Assembly: GCA_963777045.1 (NCBI GenBank)
Contig: CAVZPD010000027.1
Coordinates: 1-64,000 of the forward strand
Source: JAPSGM01 sp963777045
GTDB lineage: Bacteria; Chloroflexota; Limnocylindria; QHBO01
Direction: 5' to 3'
DNA length: 64,000 bases
A program made the translations under genes and the position numbers. Numbering within the stretch: position 1 is the stretch's first letter; every line of letters begins with the position of its first letter. Shown piece after piece: positions 37,028 to 44,842 of the stretch. The notes beneath the pieces were generated by a model. That model was not told the origin of the DNA and did no database searches. It was given only the letters and a program-made list of their open reading frames with translations.

Positions 37028-37154
37028 TTCCTTTCGTGCACCGATTCGGGCTGCCGGAGGGCAACGGGCGAGCCGCGCCTCGGTGCCCGCGCCATCCCTG
37101 GCATGCCCGGTGCTGTCCCGGGCACCCCACCAACCACGACCCAAGGGGAACGAC

Positions 37155-37283
37155 ATGGCCGACATCCGGACCTATCGCGACCATCACACCTGGCGCGGCG
37201 ACGAGGACGCGCATCGTGCGGAGACGTGCCCCGGGGACATGGGCGACGACGACCGCGAGGGTCGCGGCTTCCGGGAGTTGTGA
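37155..37283 (+). CDS. small charged hypothetical protein (42 aa)
   Basis: A 42-residue frame from ATG 37155 with an AAGGGGAA ribosome site. It is very rich in Asp, Glu, Arg and His (TYRDHHTWRGDEDAHRAE) with one Cys. No family recognised. The next gene starts 3 nt later, suggesting a two-gene transcript. Confidence 0.45.
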   Translation: MADIRTYRDHHTWRGDEDAHRAETCPGDMGDDDREGRGFREL

Positions 37284-37286
37284 GCG

Positions 37287-37583
37287 GTGCACCACGCGAA
37301 GCGCATCATCCTCGACAGTCAGCCCTACCTGGTTGAGCTCCTGCCCGGCGGCGGGGTGGCTCGGGCCTTTGGTCCACTCGCCCCGGGGACGGAGCCGCCG
37401 CTCCGCCTGGCCAATGAGGCACCGGTAGTGCAGGACCCCCGCAAGCTCACCGCACTGGCGGCCCTGGCGGCGGAAAGCCCATGGCTCCCCGACGACCCCG
37501 AGGTCATCGTCTCGGAGCAGGGGCAGCATCCGCGGACCGAAGCGAATGGCCGTAGCGACCAGGAAACGTCCGCGCCGCAGTAG
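37287..37583 (+). CDS. hypothetical protein (98 aa)
   Basis: 98 residues from a GTG start with GGGAG upstream. The N-terminal half (RIILDSQPYLVELLPGGGVARAFGPL) looks like a small beta-structured domain; the C-terminus is polar and Gln/Glu/Ser rich. No family recognised. Only moderate evidence that it is coding. Confidence 0.5.
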   Translation: MHHAKRIILDSQPYLVELLPGGGVARAFGPLAPGTEPPLRLANEAPVVQDPRKLTALAALAAESPWLPDDPEVIVSEQGQHPRTEANGRSDQETSAPQ

Positions 37584-37653
37584 TCGCCCACGTGCCTGCG
37601 GGATTCCGGTCGATTACGTGCCCTCTGGCGCGGCCCATGTCAGACTCTTCCGC

Positions 37654-37749
37654 ATGATGCACAGGGTCTTCGTCGTCCGCGGGGTGGTGGCCATCGTCCT
37701 GCTCGGCGGCCTGCTGATCTGGCTCTTCGCCAGCGGCCAGCTCGGCTGA
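37654..37749 (+). CDS. tiny single-helix membrane peptide (31 aa)
   Basis: 31 residues: MMHRVFVVRG, then one hydrophobic helix (VVAIVLLGGLLIWLFASG). No strong ribosome site. It resembles the other tiny membrane proteins in this window, which is the main reason for listing it. Confidence 0.35.
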   Translation: MMHRVFVVRGVVAIVLLGGLLIWLFASGQLG

Positions 37750-37763
37750 GCGCCAGCCGTCGG

Positions 37764-38045
37764 TCAGATCTCTCGGTCGGCGTCCCGTTCCGGCGCGGTG
37801 TGAAGGTCGTCGGACGTTCGTGGCGGCTGCTGCCAGCCCATGGCGTCCACCTCGCCGCTCGCCACGTTGAGGTGCACCGCCTGGTCCTCGACGTTGGCGA
37901 TGGCGGAAGCGGGCACGAAGAGCGCCGCGGAAAACCGGTTCCCGGATACCTCGAGGAAGTGTTGACCGACCTCGCGAATGCGGCCAAGCCGATGGCCGTC
38001 GTTGGTCAGCACGTCCCACCCGGGCTTCAGGTCCGCGACTCGCAT
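37764..38045 (-). CDS. PRC-barrel-like (DUF2171-type) protein
   Basis: 93 residues. The beta-rich pattern LKPGWDVLTNDGHRLGRIREV...FVPASAIANVEDQAVHLNV matches DUF2171/PRC-barrel-like domains. A Trp/Gln-rich charged tail follows. Function unknown; proteins of this kind are often stress-associated. It stands alone between convergent genes. Confidence 0.65.
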   Translation of the reverse strand: MRVADLKPGWDVLTNDGHRLGRIREVGQHFLEVSGNRFSAALFVPASAIANVEDQAVHLNVASGEVDAMGWQQPPRTSDDLHTAPERDADREI

Positions 38046-38126
38046 GGTTCAACCGCCTCGTTCGGGGAGTGGCCAGCGTAGCACCGCGAGGGCGGCGGCC
38101 GTGCCGCGGTGGGCGTTGTAGAACGA

Positions 38127-38154
38127 GCCGGGTGCGCCGTGCGGCGCACCCGGC
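38127..38154. terminator. strong hairpin after the SLH gene
   Basis: A perfect 12-bp stem (GCCGGGTGCGCC at 38127-38138, complement at 38143-38154) with a 4-nt loop. It begins 25 nt beyond the stop of the minus-strand SLH gene. The following minus-strand bases (TCGTTCTAC) are only mildly T-rich. Confidence 0.7.
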
Positions 38155-38179
38155 ATGGGTGAGGGCTGCCGGCGGTTGG

Positions 38180-39094
38180 CTACGTCAGTGCTCGGTGGAG
38201 GAAGGCAGCCATCTGCTCTCTCGTGACGAGGAGCCCGGGACAGTACCAGCTCAGATCTGCGCGGCAACCGCCGGTGATCCCCGACTGCGCCAACGCATTG
38301 ATCGGCCCCTGGTGGATGTTCGCGTTATCGTCCGTGAAGTAATCGGTGGCACTCGGCGGGAGCGAGAAGGCCCGCGTCAGGAAGCTGGCCATGTGGTCGC
38401 GCCGGACCGGGTCGCCCGGGCAATACTCGGTCAGCGTGCAGCCCGCGGTGATGCCAGCCGCCGCCAGCCGATTGATCGCGCCTTCGTGGATGTTGCCGTT
38501 GTCGTCATCGAAGAAGTCCATCGCAGTCGGCGGCAGGTCGAGGACGCGATCGAGGAAGCTCGCCATCTGGTCGCGCTTCACCGGGTCCAGTGGGCAGTAC
38601 AGGGTTGCCGTGCAGCCGGCGGTGATGCCCGCCTGGTAGATCCAGATGATGTCCCCACGGAACGGGCTTGCGTCGATGTCGGTGAACGGTGTCGACGGAT
38701 GGACTGAGATATTCAGAGTGTCCGTGCACGAACCCGCGTCCGCCGGGTCGTAGACGGTCAGCAGCCAGGATTCCACGCCGGATGGCTCACCGCCGAAGGC
38801 GAACGGCTCCACGAACGTGCCGTCGCCGGCCGTGGTGGCGTCGAAGGTTTCGGTCGGGAAGCTCGCCGATGAGAACTCGATAATCACGTCGGTGGCGGCA
38901 GGAAATCCCGAACCGTGGATCGCAAACGTCTCCTCGGCGCGGATGTCGACGTTGTCGTCCTGCAACGGGCCGCCGTTGACAGAGATCTTGATGTCGCAGG
39001 CAAATACGCCGGCAAGTGACACGACCGGCGCCCCCAGGCCGATGCTCCCGGCAATCATCACCGCCGTGACGACCGCTAGCGCTCTCTGCTTCAC
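38180..39094 (-). CDS. secreted protein with three SLH-type repeats
   Basis: 304 residues from GTG 39094, chosen for a GGAGGAGG ribosome site and a typical signal peptide (VKQRALAVVTAVMIAGSIGLGAPVVSLA). An N-terminal beta domain (about 30-140) is followed by three repeats of about 55 residues, each with AGITxGC...YCPxxPVxRDxMASFL. This is the Cys-paired SLH-like repeat common in Chloroflexota and Actinomycetota surface proteins. Likely attached to the cell wall. Confidence 0.85.
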   Translation of the reverse strand: MKQRALAVVTAVMIAGSIGLGAPVVSLAGVFACDIKISVNGGPLQDDNVDIRAEETFAIHGSGFPAATDVIIEFSSASFPTETFDATTAGDGTFVEPFAFGGEPSGVESWLLTVYDPADAGSCTDTLNISVHPSTPFTDIDASPFRGDIIWIYQAGITAGCTATLYCPLDPVKRDQMASFLDRVLDLPPTAMDFFDDDNGNIHEGAINRLAAAGITAGCTLTEYCPGDPVRRDHMASFLTRAFSLPPSATDYFTDDNANIHQGPINALAQSGITGGCRADLSWYCPGLLVTREQMAAFLHRALT

Positions 39095-39619
39095 GTCGCG
39101 GGTCCTCCTCCCTTCGGGCATGCCGGCCAGTCTGGCTGACGGGCCGCGCCTGACCCGCGCACATCCTACGCCCGGCATTCATGCGGGAGGGCGTTGTCCT
39201 TCGCACGCACACCAAGAGAGGCAGCCGCGAACCATCGTCCCGAGGGTTGTGGCGGCTGCCTCCTATTCGTCGCTGGACGCCCAGGGGCGAACAGCAACAG
39301 GCCGGGGACCGGAGGAACCCCCGCGCCAGCTCCGGTGGAACGGTCCGGTGGGCCAGTCCCGCGCGCGATCCCGTGCCGCCTCCCGTGTCCGCGCCGTTAC
39401 CGACGACGTATCGGGTGAGTGGTCGAGTGTCGCGTCGAGTGCTGTCTCCGGTGTCATCTCCGGTGGCTGATCGGGTCGCACCTCCGACGCCCGGCCTGCA
39501 CACAGGCTAGGCCGATGCGCCCGCCCACACCAGCCCCTTTGTCCACGACTTTCTGCCTTCGCCGGGCGCCTTTCCCCATGGTTTCCACAGGGAGGACGGC
39601 GGCGCCGTGCGGCGACTCG
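39095..39619. other. 525-bp region without a convincing gene
   Basis: Open frames exist on both strands but show no family features or credible starts. The region holds the SLH gene's upstream side and a short degenerate 12-bp repeat at 39422-39465. I see no tRNA or clear terminator. Confidence 0.5.
39422..39465. repeat. degenerate 12-bp tandem repeat
   Basis: GTCGAGTG occurs at 39422-39429 and 39434-39441; TCTCCGGTG occurs at 39445-39453 and 39457-39465. The spacing is 12 bp in both pairs. Meaning unknown. Confidence 0.4.
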
Positions 39620-39703
39620 GCTAGAAGATGTTCGAGACGCAGGCGACCAGGAGCCAGACAACCAGGATGACCCCGATGACCACGCCGATGAGAATCTTCC
39701 CCA
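39620..39703 (-). CDS. tiny single-helix membrane protein (27 aa)
   Basis: A 27-residue frame: MGKILIGVVIGVILVVWLLV then ACVSNIF, one complete helix with a short tail. It has one of the best ribosome sites in the window (GGAAGGAAGG just before the ATG). Free-standing between the SLH gene and the zinc-ribbon gene. Family unknown. Confidence 0.6.
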
Positions 39704-39882
39704 TCCGTTCCTTCCTTCCGGTTCGGTGCTGGTCAACATGGCGAACGCAAGAGCCGTGCCGCGTCCGTCCGTCGCCGGCGAAGCCGTCGGTGGCGTGGCG
39801 GCCGTGCTAGGCTGCAGCGCGCCGGGCACTGGAACCCGGGCGGTGCACCGCTCCCTGTCGCGTAGAGGAAGCGTCCTTCGTA

Positions 39883-40590
39883 ATGACCGGCGAAACCGTC
39901 GACTGCTACAACTGCGGCCGCCCGAACCCCCCTTGGGCCCAGGTCTGCAGATCCTGCGGCGTTCCCATCCAGGCGGCGCGCAATGCCTCGACGGCAGCCG
40001 GCCGCTTCCCGACCGACCAGAACTCGCTCATCTCCATGGGAGCGGGCGTGGCCGCGATCGTGGGTGCCATCGTCCTGGGGCTGCTCTTCAGCGGGATGTT
40101 GCCGGAGGCGGCGCCGGTGGCCGAGGCGACGCCCTCGCCCACGCCGAGCCCCAGCGCCCGGGCATCGGTCGAGCTGCCGTCGGAGGAGCCCTCGGTCGAG
40201 CCGACGCCCGCGCCCACGCCGGTCCTCATCGGCACCGTGACGTTCGGCACCGGCATCAACGCCACCACGCGCGAGGCGACCGGCGTCACCGACTCCTTCG
40301 GCCCCGGCACGCCCTTCTGCCACTCGGTCCAGCTCACCGAGCCATTCGGCGTCGACTCGATCCAGGAAGAGGTCCTGCGCGTCGAGGAGGACGGGTCGTT
40401 CACCGTGGTGCAGGAGCGAGCCGACAGCAACCTGAAGGTCAACGCTGCGTCGCAGATCTCCGGCTTCTGCGCGCCCGCCACCGGTCCCCTCATCGCCGGG
40501 TGGGGCACCGGTGATTTCGTCCTGCGCGACTACCGCAACCCGGACACCCCGGAGCTCATCGCCGAGGCAACCTTCTCCCTGACGAACTAG
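39883..40590 (+). CDS. zinc-ribbon membrane protein with external domain
   Basis: 235 residues. An N-terminal zinc ribbon (CYNCGRPNPPWAQVCRSCG; Cys8, 11, 22, 25), one helix (about 49-70), a Pro/Ser/Glu linker with alternating TPSPTPSPS, and an external domain of about 130 residues with two Cys. Domain unrecognised. The cytoplasmic ribbon plus external sensor suggests signalling, but that is inference. It overlaps the convergent nitrilase gene by 4 nt. Confidence 0.72.
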   Translation: MTGETVDCYNCGRPNPPWAQVCRSCGVPIQAARNASTAAGRFPTDQNSLISMGAGVAAIVGAIVLGLLFSGMLPEAAPVAEATPSPTPSPSARASVELPSEEPSVEPTPAPTPVLIGTVTFGTGINATTREATGVTDSFGPGTPFCHSVQLTEPFGVDSIQEEVLRVEEDGSFTVVQERADSNLKVNAASQISGFCAPATGPLIAGWGTGDFVLRDYRNPDTPELIAEATFSLTN

Positions 40591-41447
40591 CGTCCCGGCT
40601 CGCCGCCATCGGCGATCTCGTTCCAGGCATCGGCATAGAGGCGCGCGCGGATGGGGAGGTAGCCCGGGTAGTCGGCGCGGGCGCGCTGCACCTCATCGGC
40701 GCGAAGGGTGACGACCGCCAGCCGGTCCGTCGTCTCGACCATCACCTCACCGTTCGGGTCCACCGCGATGGACGGTCCGCCGATCAGGACGCCCTCCTCC
40801 GGATCCGGGCGGGTGACGCTCACGACGTAGACGGCGCTGGTGAGCGCGTTGGCGCGGAAGACGAGCTTCCAGCGCTGGTAGGTCGCCTCCTCCGTGGCGC
40901 GCGGGATGAGGACCGCCATGGCGCCCCTGGCCCCGAGCAGTCGCGACCCCTCGGGCCGGTTGCTGTCGCTGCAGATCTGGACGCCGATGGGCAGGCCGAA
41001 GGCATCGATCCGCTCGGGTGCCTCGGTGCCAGCCTCGTAGTGGCTCGTCTCCCAGAAGCCGGGCTCCTCCGGCAGGTGCAGCTTGTCGTAGCTGGCGCGC
41101 AGCGTGCCGCTGCGATCGAAGACGAGCGACCGGTTCGTCCGCCGCCCAGCACCATCGCGATGGATGATGCCTCCCACCAGGCCGATGCCGGCCTCGGCCG
41201 CCGCCTCGGCCTGGGCGCGGCTGCGAGGCCCGTCGATCGGCTCCGCGTCCTCGTCGACCACCTCCCTGGTCGCCGGCCGCCACGGGTTGAGCGGGATCTC
41301 GGGCAGGAGCGCGACGTCAGCGCCGCGGTCGGCGGCTTCGGCCAGGCGCTCGCGGAGACGGGCGACGCCGTCCGGCTGCCAGAAGACCTCGGAGACGAGG
41401 GCGACGGTGAGGCGGCCGTCGGCGCGAGGGGGAGCACTCTCGTTCAT
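40587..41447 (-). CDS. carbon-nitrogen hydrolase (nitrilase superfamily)
   Basis: 286 residues. The catalytic triad is complete: Glu in LLPEIPLNPW, Lys in YDKLHLPEE, Cys in GVQICSDSNRPEG. Members hydrolyse nitriles, amides or carbamoyl groups; the substrate is not clear. ATG 41447 lies 7 nt after a TACCCT box (41455-41460), so the mRNA is probably leaderless and the longer frame is not used. Confidence 0.88.
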   Translation of the reverse strand: MNESAPPRADGRLTVALVSEVFWQPDGVARLRERLAEAADRGADVALLPEIPLNPWRPATREVVDEDAEPIDGPRSRAQAEAAAEAGIGLVGGIIHRDGAGRRTNRSLVFDRSGTLRASYDKLHLPEEPGFWETSHYEAGTEAPERIDAFGLPIGVQICSDSNRPEGSRLLGARGAMAVLIPRATEEATYQRWKLVFRANALTSAVYVVSVTRPDPEEGVLIGGPSIAVDPNGEVMVETTDRLAVVTLRADEVQRARADYPGYLPIRARLYADAWNEIADGGEPGR

Positions 41448-41454
41448 CGGGCGC

Positions 41455-41460
41455 AGGGTA
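41455..41460 (-). promoter_or_regulatory. -10 box of the nitrilase gene (leaderless)
   Basis: TACCCT on the minus strand, 7 nt before ATG 41447; transcription would start at the codon. Confidence 0.4.
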
Positions 41461-41602
41461 CCCCGAATTCGCCCAGAACAGACGAGCGCCGCACGAGACT
41501 TCCCCTTGGCACAATTCTCCGCCTCGGTGCAGGTCTCAGGCAGCGCCAGGCGATGTCTGGCGGGCCAACGCGGCACTGGTGCGGCTGCCGTCCGCACGGG
41601 GC

Positions 41603-41646
41603 GATAAGCGCCGGGTGATCCGTCGGTAAGCGCGCGTCGTGATCAT
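41603..41646 (+). promoter_or_regulatory. triple GGTAA direct-repeat promoter element of the HTH-nuclease gene
   Basis: Three 11-bp units: GATAAGCGCCG (41603-41613), GGTGATCCGTC (41614-41624), GGTAAGCGCGC (41625-41635). A -10-like GATCAT (41641-41646) ends 6 nt before the ATG. Units 2-3 match the copy before the UvrD-like helicase in 16 of 17 bases (GGTGATCCGYCGGTAAG). Confidence 0.65.
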
Positions 41647-41652
41647 CGGCGC

Positions 41653-42375
41653 ATGCGGACGAACGCTCCCAGGGCAGTTCGCGCGCTGCGCCTTCGACGT
41701 GCGTGGCGACAGCAGGATCTGGGGAGCCGGGCTGGCCTTTCGCGGGACGTCGTCCAGCGGATCGAGGCCGCTGAGCTTGCCGGCGTAAGGATCGGTTCCC
41801 TGAACCGCATCGTCGCCGCGCTCGATGCGGAGCTCGCGGTGGAGGTTCGGTGGCACGGCGCGGAGATCGACAGCCTCGTCGATCGCGATCACGCGGGAAT
41901 CGTCACGAAGACGGCCGGCCGCCTGCAGCCCAGGGGCTGGATCACGCACGCCGAGGTGAGCTTCAACCACTTCGGCGACCGCGGCCGCTGCGACCTCGTG
42001 GGCTGGCACCCGGCGAAGCGAATCCTGCTGATCATCGAGGTGAAGTCGCGGCTGGGGAATCTGCAGGAGGCGCTTGGCCGCCAGGACGTGAGGACGCGCC
42101 TGGGGCCAGTCATCGCCCAGCAGCTCGGCTGCGGTCAGCCCCGACTCGTCGTTCCGGCTTTCGTGCTCGCCGAGGACGGCGCAAATCGGCGCCTCGTCAC
42201 CCGGCACGAGGCGGTATTCCGCCGCTACTCGCTTCGCGGACGGGCAGCGCTGGCGTGGATCCGCCAGCCAACCTGCCTCGTCGCCGGACTGCTCTGGTTC
42301 GAACCGCCGCCCACCGCAGATCAGCGCCGCACGAATGGTCGCCCTGGCCGGCCTCGCCGCCCGCCCGCAGGTTGA
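41653..42375 (+). CDS. HTH domain fused to a PD-(D/E)XK nuclease-like domain
   Basis: 240 residues. The N-terminus (about 7-58) is an XRE-like helix-turn-helix (VRALRLRRAWRQQDLGSRAGLSRDVVQRIE). The second domain shows Glu101, Asp114 in GRCDLVG, and the E-x-K motif Glu129/Lys131 in LLIIEVKS, then Gln138: the layout of a PD-(D/E)XK nuclease core. A basic Pro-rich tail ends it. It could be a DNA-binding nuclease or a regulator using the fold structurally. No partner methylase is adjacent. It shares its promoter element with recJ and the UvrD-like helicase. Confidence 0.72.
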   Translation: MRTNAPRAVRALRLRRAWRQQDLGSRAGLSRDVVQRIEAAELAGVRIGSLNRIVAALDAELAVEVRWHGAEIDSLVDRDHAGIVTKTAGRLQPRGWITHAEVSFNHFGDRGRCDLVGWHPAKRILLIIEVKSRLGNLQEALGRQDVRTRLGPVIAQQLGCGQPRLVVPAFVLAEDGANRRLVTRHEAVFRRYSLRGRAALAWIRQPTCLVAGLLWFEPPPTADQRRTNGRPGRPRRPPAG

Positions 42376-42380
42376 GGGCC

Positions 42381-42444
42381 GCAGGAGGCGACAGCTGGGG
42401 CCGCCTGTGTCGACTCGTGCCGCTGCCATCTGCAGGAGGCGACA
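42381..42444. repeat. 13-bp direct repeat between convergent genes
   Basis: GCAGGAGGCGACA occurs at 42381-42393 and 42432-42444 in the 93-bp gap between convergent stop codons. No inverted structure strong enough to call a terminator. Confidence 0.45.
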
Positions 42445-42468
42445 AGTGCCGCTCCGCTGCCTACGCGG

Positions 42469-43557
42469 CTACTCGGCCAGGAATTCGCGGTACAGGTTCT
42501 GGAAGTGGTAGACGCCGTTCTCGCGCTTGGCGCTGAAGCGGCCCGTGTCGTAGGCCCGCGACCGCAGGCCCCGCTGCACCTGCTCGCAGATCACGATGTC
42601 CTCCTGCTGGATCTCGTCCGAGAAGGCGATCGTCTGCTGCATCGACTCCCAGCCGGCCCCGGAACCCGGCTCGGCGAAGTACCACTCGAAAATGGTGAGC
42701 GTGCGGTCCGGCCCCAGCGGCAGGATGACGTTCGAGGACATGTTGTCCTGGTAGATGTTGAACATCGTGTTCGGGAAGAGCCAGTAGTAGAGCGCGTCCT
42801 CTTCGCCGTCGGGCGTGCGCAGGTAGCGGCGGTCGCGTCCCAGCTCCTCCCCCTCGCGCAGCTCGCGGATCGGTGCGTGCTGCTTGGAGTAGTAGCGGAA
42901 CTCCTCGACCCGGTAGCTGTCGTAATCGAGCTCCCGGTAGAGCTGCGGGTGCGCGATCGGGAGGTGGTATCCCTCCAGGTAGTTGTCGACGTAGACCTTC
43001 CAGTTGCAGTCGATCACGTAGTCGCGCCGCTCCACCAGCCGCATACGGTCCACGTCGTAACCCGCCCGCGCCACCTCCGCCGGAATCTCCCCCATCACCT
43101 CCGCCAGCGCAGGAGCCGATGGATCCAGGTTCACGAAGACGAACGGCCCCCATGACTCCACGCGGACCGGGTGCAGGCCGAAGTCCTCCTTGGCGAAGCC
43201 CTCGGTCTCCTCCATCTCGGGGCAGGCGCGCAGGGCGCCGTCGAGGCCGTAGGTCCAACCGTGGTACTTGCACTGCAGGCTGCGGCGATTCCCCTTCGTC
43301 AGCGCCACCTGTCCGGCGCGGTGCCGGCAGACGTTGTAGAAGGCCTTCAGCGTGTCGTCGAGCGCGTGGGTGACCACGATCGGCTCATCCAGGACGGTAA
43401 CCGGGACGAAGTCACCGATGCGGGCGAGCTCCTCGGTCCGCGCCACCAGCTGCCAGGTGCCGCCGAAGATGCGCTCCCTTTCGAGCTCCAGGTACGACGA
43501 ATCGAGGTAGTAGCGTGCCGGCAGCGTCGCCGCCCGCGACAAAGGAACCTTCGTCAT
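42469..43557 (-). CDS. Rieske non-heme iron oxygenase, alpha subunit
   Basis: 362 residues. The Rieske [2Fe-2S] motif is C77-x-H79 and C96-x2-H99 (CRHRAG, CKYHGW). The mononuclear iron site has His198 and His203 (EGYHLPIAH) with a late Asp. The ARMFWDT-like N-terminus and length resemble the GbcA/CntA and aromatic-ring-hydroxylating alpha subunits. No reductase or beta subunit is adjacent, so the substrate is open. ATG 43557 is 6 nt after TACACT, predicting a leaderless mRNA. Confidence 0.88.
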   Translation of the reverse strand: MTKVPLSRAATLPARYYLDSSYLELERERIFGGTWQLVARTEELARIGDFVPVTVLDEPIVVTHALDDTLKAFYNVCRHRAGQVALTKGNRRSLQCKYHGWTYGLDGALRACPEMEETEGFAKEDFGLHPVRVESWGPFVFVNLDPSAPALAEVMGEIPAEVARAGYDVDRMRLVERRDYVIDCNWKVYVDNYLEGYHLPIAHPQLYRELDYDSYRVEEFRYYSKQHAPIRELREGEELGRDRRYLRTPDGEEDALYYWLFPNTMFNIYQDNMSSNVILPLGPDRTLTIFEWYFAEPGSGAGWESMQQTIAFSDEIQQEDIVICEQVQRGLRSRAYDTGRFSAKRENGVYHFQNLYREFLAE

Positions 43558-43563
43558 GACCGG

Positions 43564-43569
43564 AGTGTA
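43564..43569 (-). promoter_or_regulatory. -10 box of the Rieske gene (leaderless)
   Basis: TACACT on the minus strand, exactly 6 nt before ATG 43557, with no ribosome site. Confidence 0.5.
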
Positions 43570-43599
43570 CCGATGCGGCCGCCAACCGGCGGCCGAGGG

Positions 43600-43785
43600 T
43601 CAGCGGTAGCCGCCCTTGCCCCGCTTCTCGAGCATCAGGAGCTTCAACCGCTGCTTGCGCCGAGCGGACTCGGCGTCGCCGGTCTCGTTCGTCCAATCGC
43701 GCTCGGCTCGATCACCCGGGCTCATCGGCAGGGCCTCGTCGAGCAACGACCAGAGGCGCCGCAGGAACCGCATCGGCCAGGACAT
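43600..43785 (-). CDS. small hypothetical protein (61 aa)
   Basis: 61 residues: an N-terminal amphipathic stretch (MSWPMRFLRRLWSLLDEALPM), an acidic middle and a basic tail (RRKQRLKLLMLEKRGKGGYR). No family recognised and only a weak ribosome site. Kept because it fills the gap before the Rieske gene with plausible codon use. Confidence 0.4.
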   Translation of the reverse strand: MSWPMRFLRRLWSLLDEALPMSPGDRAERDWTNETGDAESARRKQRLKLLMLEKRGKGGYR

Positions 43786-43843
43786 GAGAGCCCCAGCGTG
43801 GGTTGGCGCGACCGCGGCGTCAAGGGGTCGCTGTCAGTTCTCC

Positions 43844-43873
43844 TTGTCGCTGACCCTCCGAGCGTGCTAAAAC
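43844..43873 (+). promoter_or_regulatory. promoter of the amino-acid ABC operon
   Basis: -35 TTGTCG (43844-43849), an 18-nt spacer and -10 TAAAAC (43868-43873) preceded by TGC (extended -10). Transcription would start near 43880, giving a leader of about 55 nt with a GGAGGA ribosome site before ATG 43935. Confidence 0.6.
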
Positions 43874-43934
43874 CCTGCAATCCATTGAAGGGGAGATCAG
43901 GCGCGCTTGCGTCTGTCGCTGGAGGAATGCCGAG

Positions 43935-44771
43935 ATGACCAAGCGTGCACTGCCACTTCTGCTCATCGGCCTCATGGTCCTCGTCGCCGGCTGCCAGGGC
44001 ACCGGCAACGCGGACGATCTGCTGGCCACCATCAAGTCCAGGGGCGAGATCGTCGTGTCCACGGACCCCAACTACGCGCCGCAGTCGTTCCTCAACCCGG
44101 ACGGCAGCTTCGAAGGCTTCGACGTCGACGTCGCGAACGAGATTGGCAAGCGCCTTGGCGTGGACGTGAAGTTCGAGACGCCGGAATGGGAGGCGATCAC
44201 CGCCGGCAACTGGTCGGAGCGCTGGGATATCAGCGTCGGCTCCATGACGGTGACCGAGGATCGCAAGGGCGTCCTCGACTTCACGACGCCGTACTACTAC
44301 ACCCCGGCGCAGATGGCCGCGAGCGATGCGTCGGGCATCAACAGCGTCGAGGACTTCTCCGGCGAGACCGTGTGCGCCGGTGAATCGACCACCTACGTTG
44401 ACTGGATGGAGGGCACGCTCTCCCTGGTGGATGCGCCCGAGCCCGCCGATCCGCCGGCCGACATCACCGCGACGACGCTGCCGACCGACGCCAACTGCGC
44501 CGAGTCGATCCAGGCCGGCCGCGAGGACTTCGTCGGCTGGATCAGCTCCTCGACCACGGTCCAGGGCGCCATCGATGAGGGGATCGCACTCCACGCCGTT
44601 GGCGAGCCCGTCTTCTACGAGCCGCTCGCGGTCGCCATCGACAAGGGCGGCCCCGCCCACCAGGAGCTACTGGACGAGCTGAACAAGATCGTCCAGGAGA
44701 TGCACGACGACGGGACGCTGACCGAGCTGAGCAACAAGTGGTTCGGCCTCGACCTGACCACGTCGCAGTGA
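43935..44771 (+). CDS. polar amino-acid ABC transporter, substrate-binding lipoprotein
   Basis: 278 residues. The signal peptide ends in a lipobox (LVAGC, Cys20), so it is a lipoprotein. The SBP family 3 fold is shown by IVVSTDPNYAPQSFLNPDGSFEGFDVDVANEIGKRLGV, WDISVGSMTVTEDRKGVLDFTTPYYYTP and the terminal DGTLTELSNKWFG. First gene of a three-gene transporter operon, followed by a strong hairpin. The substrate may be a polar or basic amino acid. Confidence 0.93.
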   Translation: MTKRALPLLLIGLMVLVAGCQGTGNADDLLATIKSRGEIVVSTDPNYAPQSFLNPDGSFEGFDVDVANEIGKRLGVDVKFETPEWEAITAGNWSERWDISVGSMTVTEDRKGVLDFTTPYYYTPAQMAASDASGINSVEDFSGETVCAGESTTYVDWMEGTLSLVDAPEPADPPADITATTLPTDANCAESIQAGREDFVGWISSSTTVQGAIDEGIALHAVGEPVFYEPLAVAIDKGGPAHQELLDELNKIVQEMHDDGTLTELSNKWFGLDLTTSQ

Positions 44772-44793
44772 CGCTCATCCTGTTGCGATAGAC

Positions 44794-44826
44794 CGAACGG
44801 GGACGCCGCGGAGGCGTCCCCGTTCG
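44794..44826. terminator. 14-bp stem hairpin after the binding-protein gene
   Basis: Perfect arms CGAACGGGGACGCC (44794-44807) and its complement (44813-44826) with a 5-nt loop, 22 nt after the binding-protein stop and inside the operon. No U-tract. It probably acts as a partial terminator or mRNA stabiliser that raises binding-protein levels relative to the permease. Confidence 0.7.
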
Positions 44827-44842
44827 CGTATAGGAGGATCGC

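Noticed and set aside
39531..39594. DnaA-box-like TTGTCCACG and GTTTCCACA
   Set aside because: Each has two mismatches to TTATCCACA, and there is no dnaA or dnaN nearby or cluster of boxes.
41653..42375. A restriction-modification system
   Set aside because: No methyltransferase or specificity gene is adjacent to the HTH-nuclease-fold gene.
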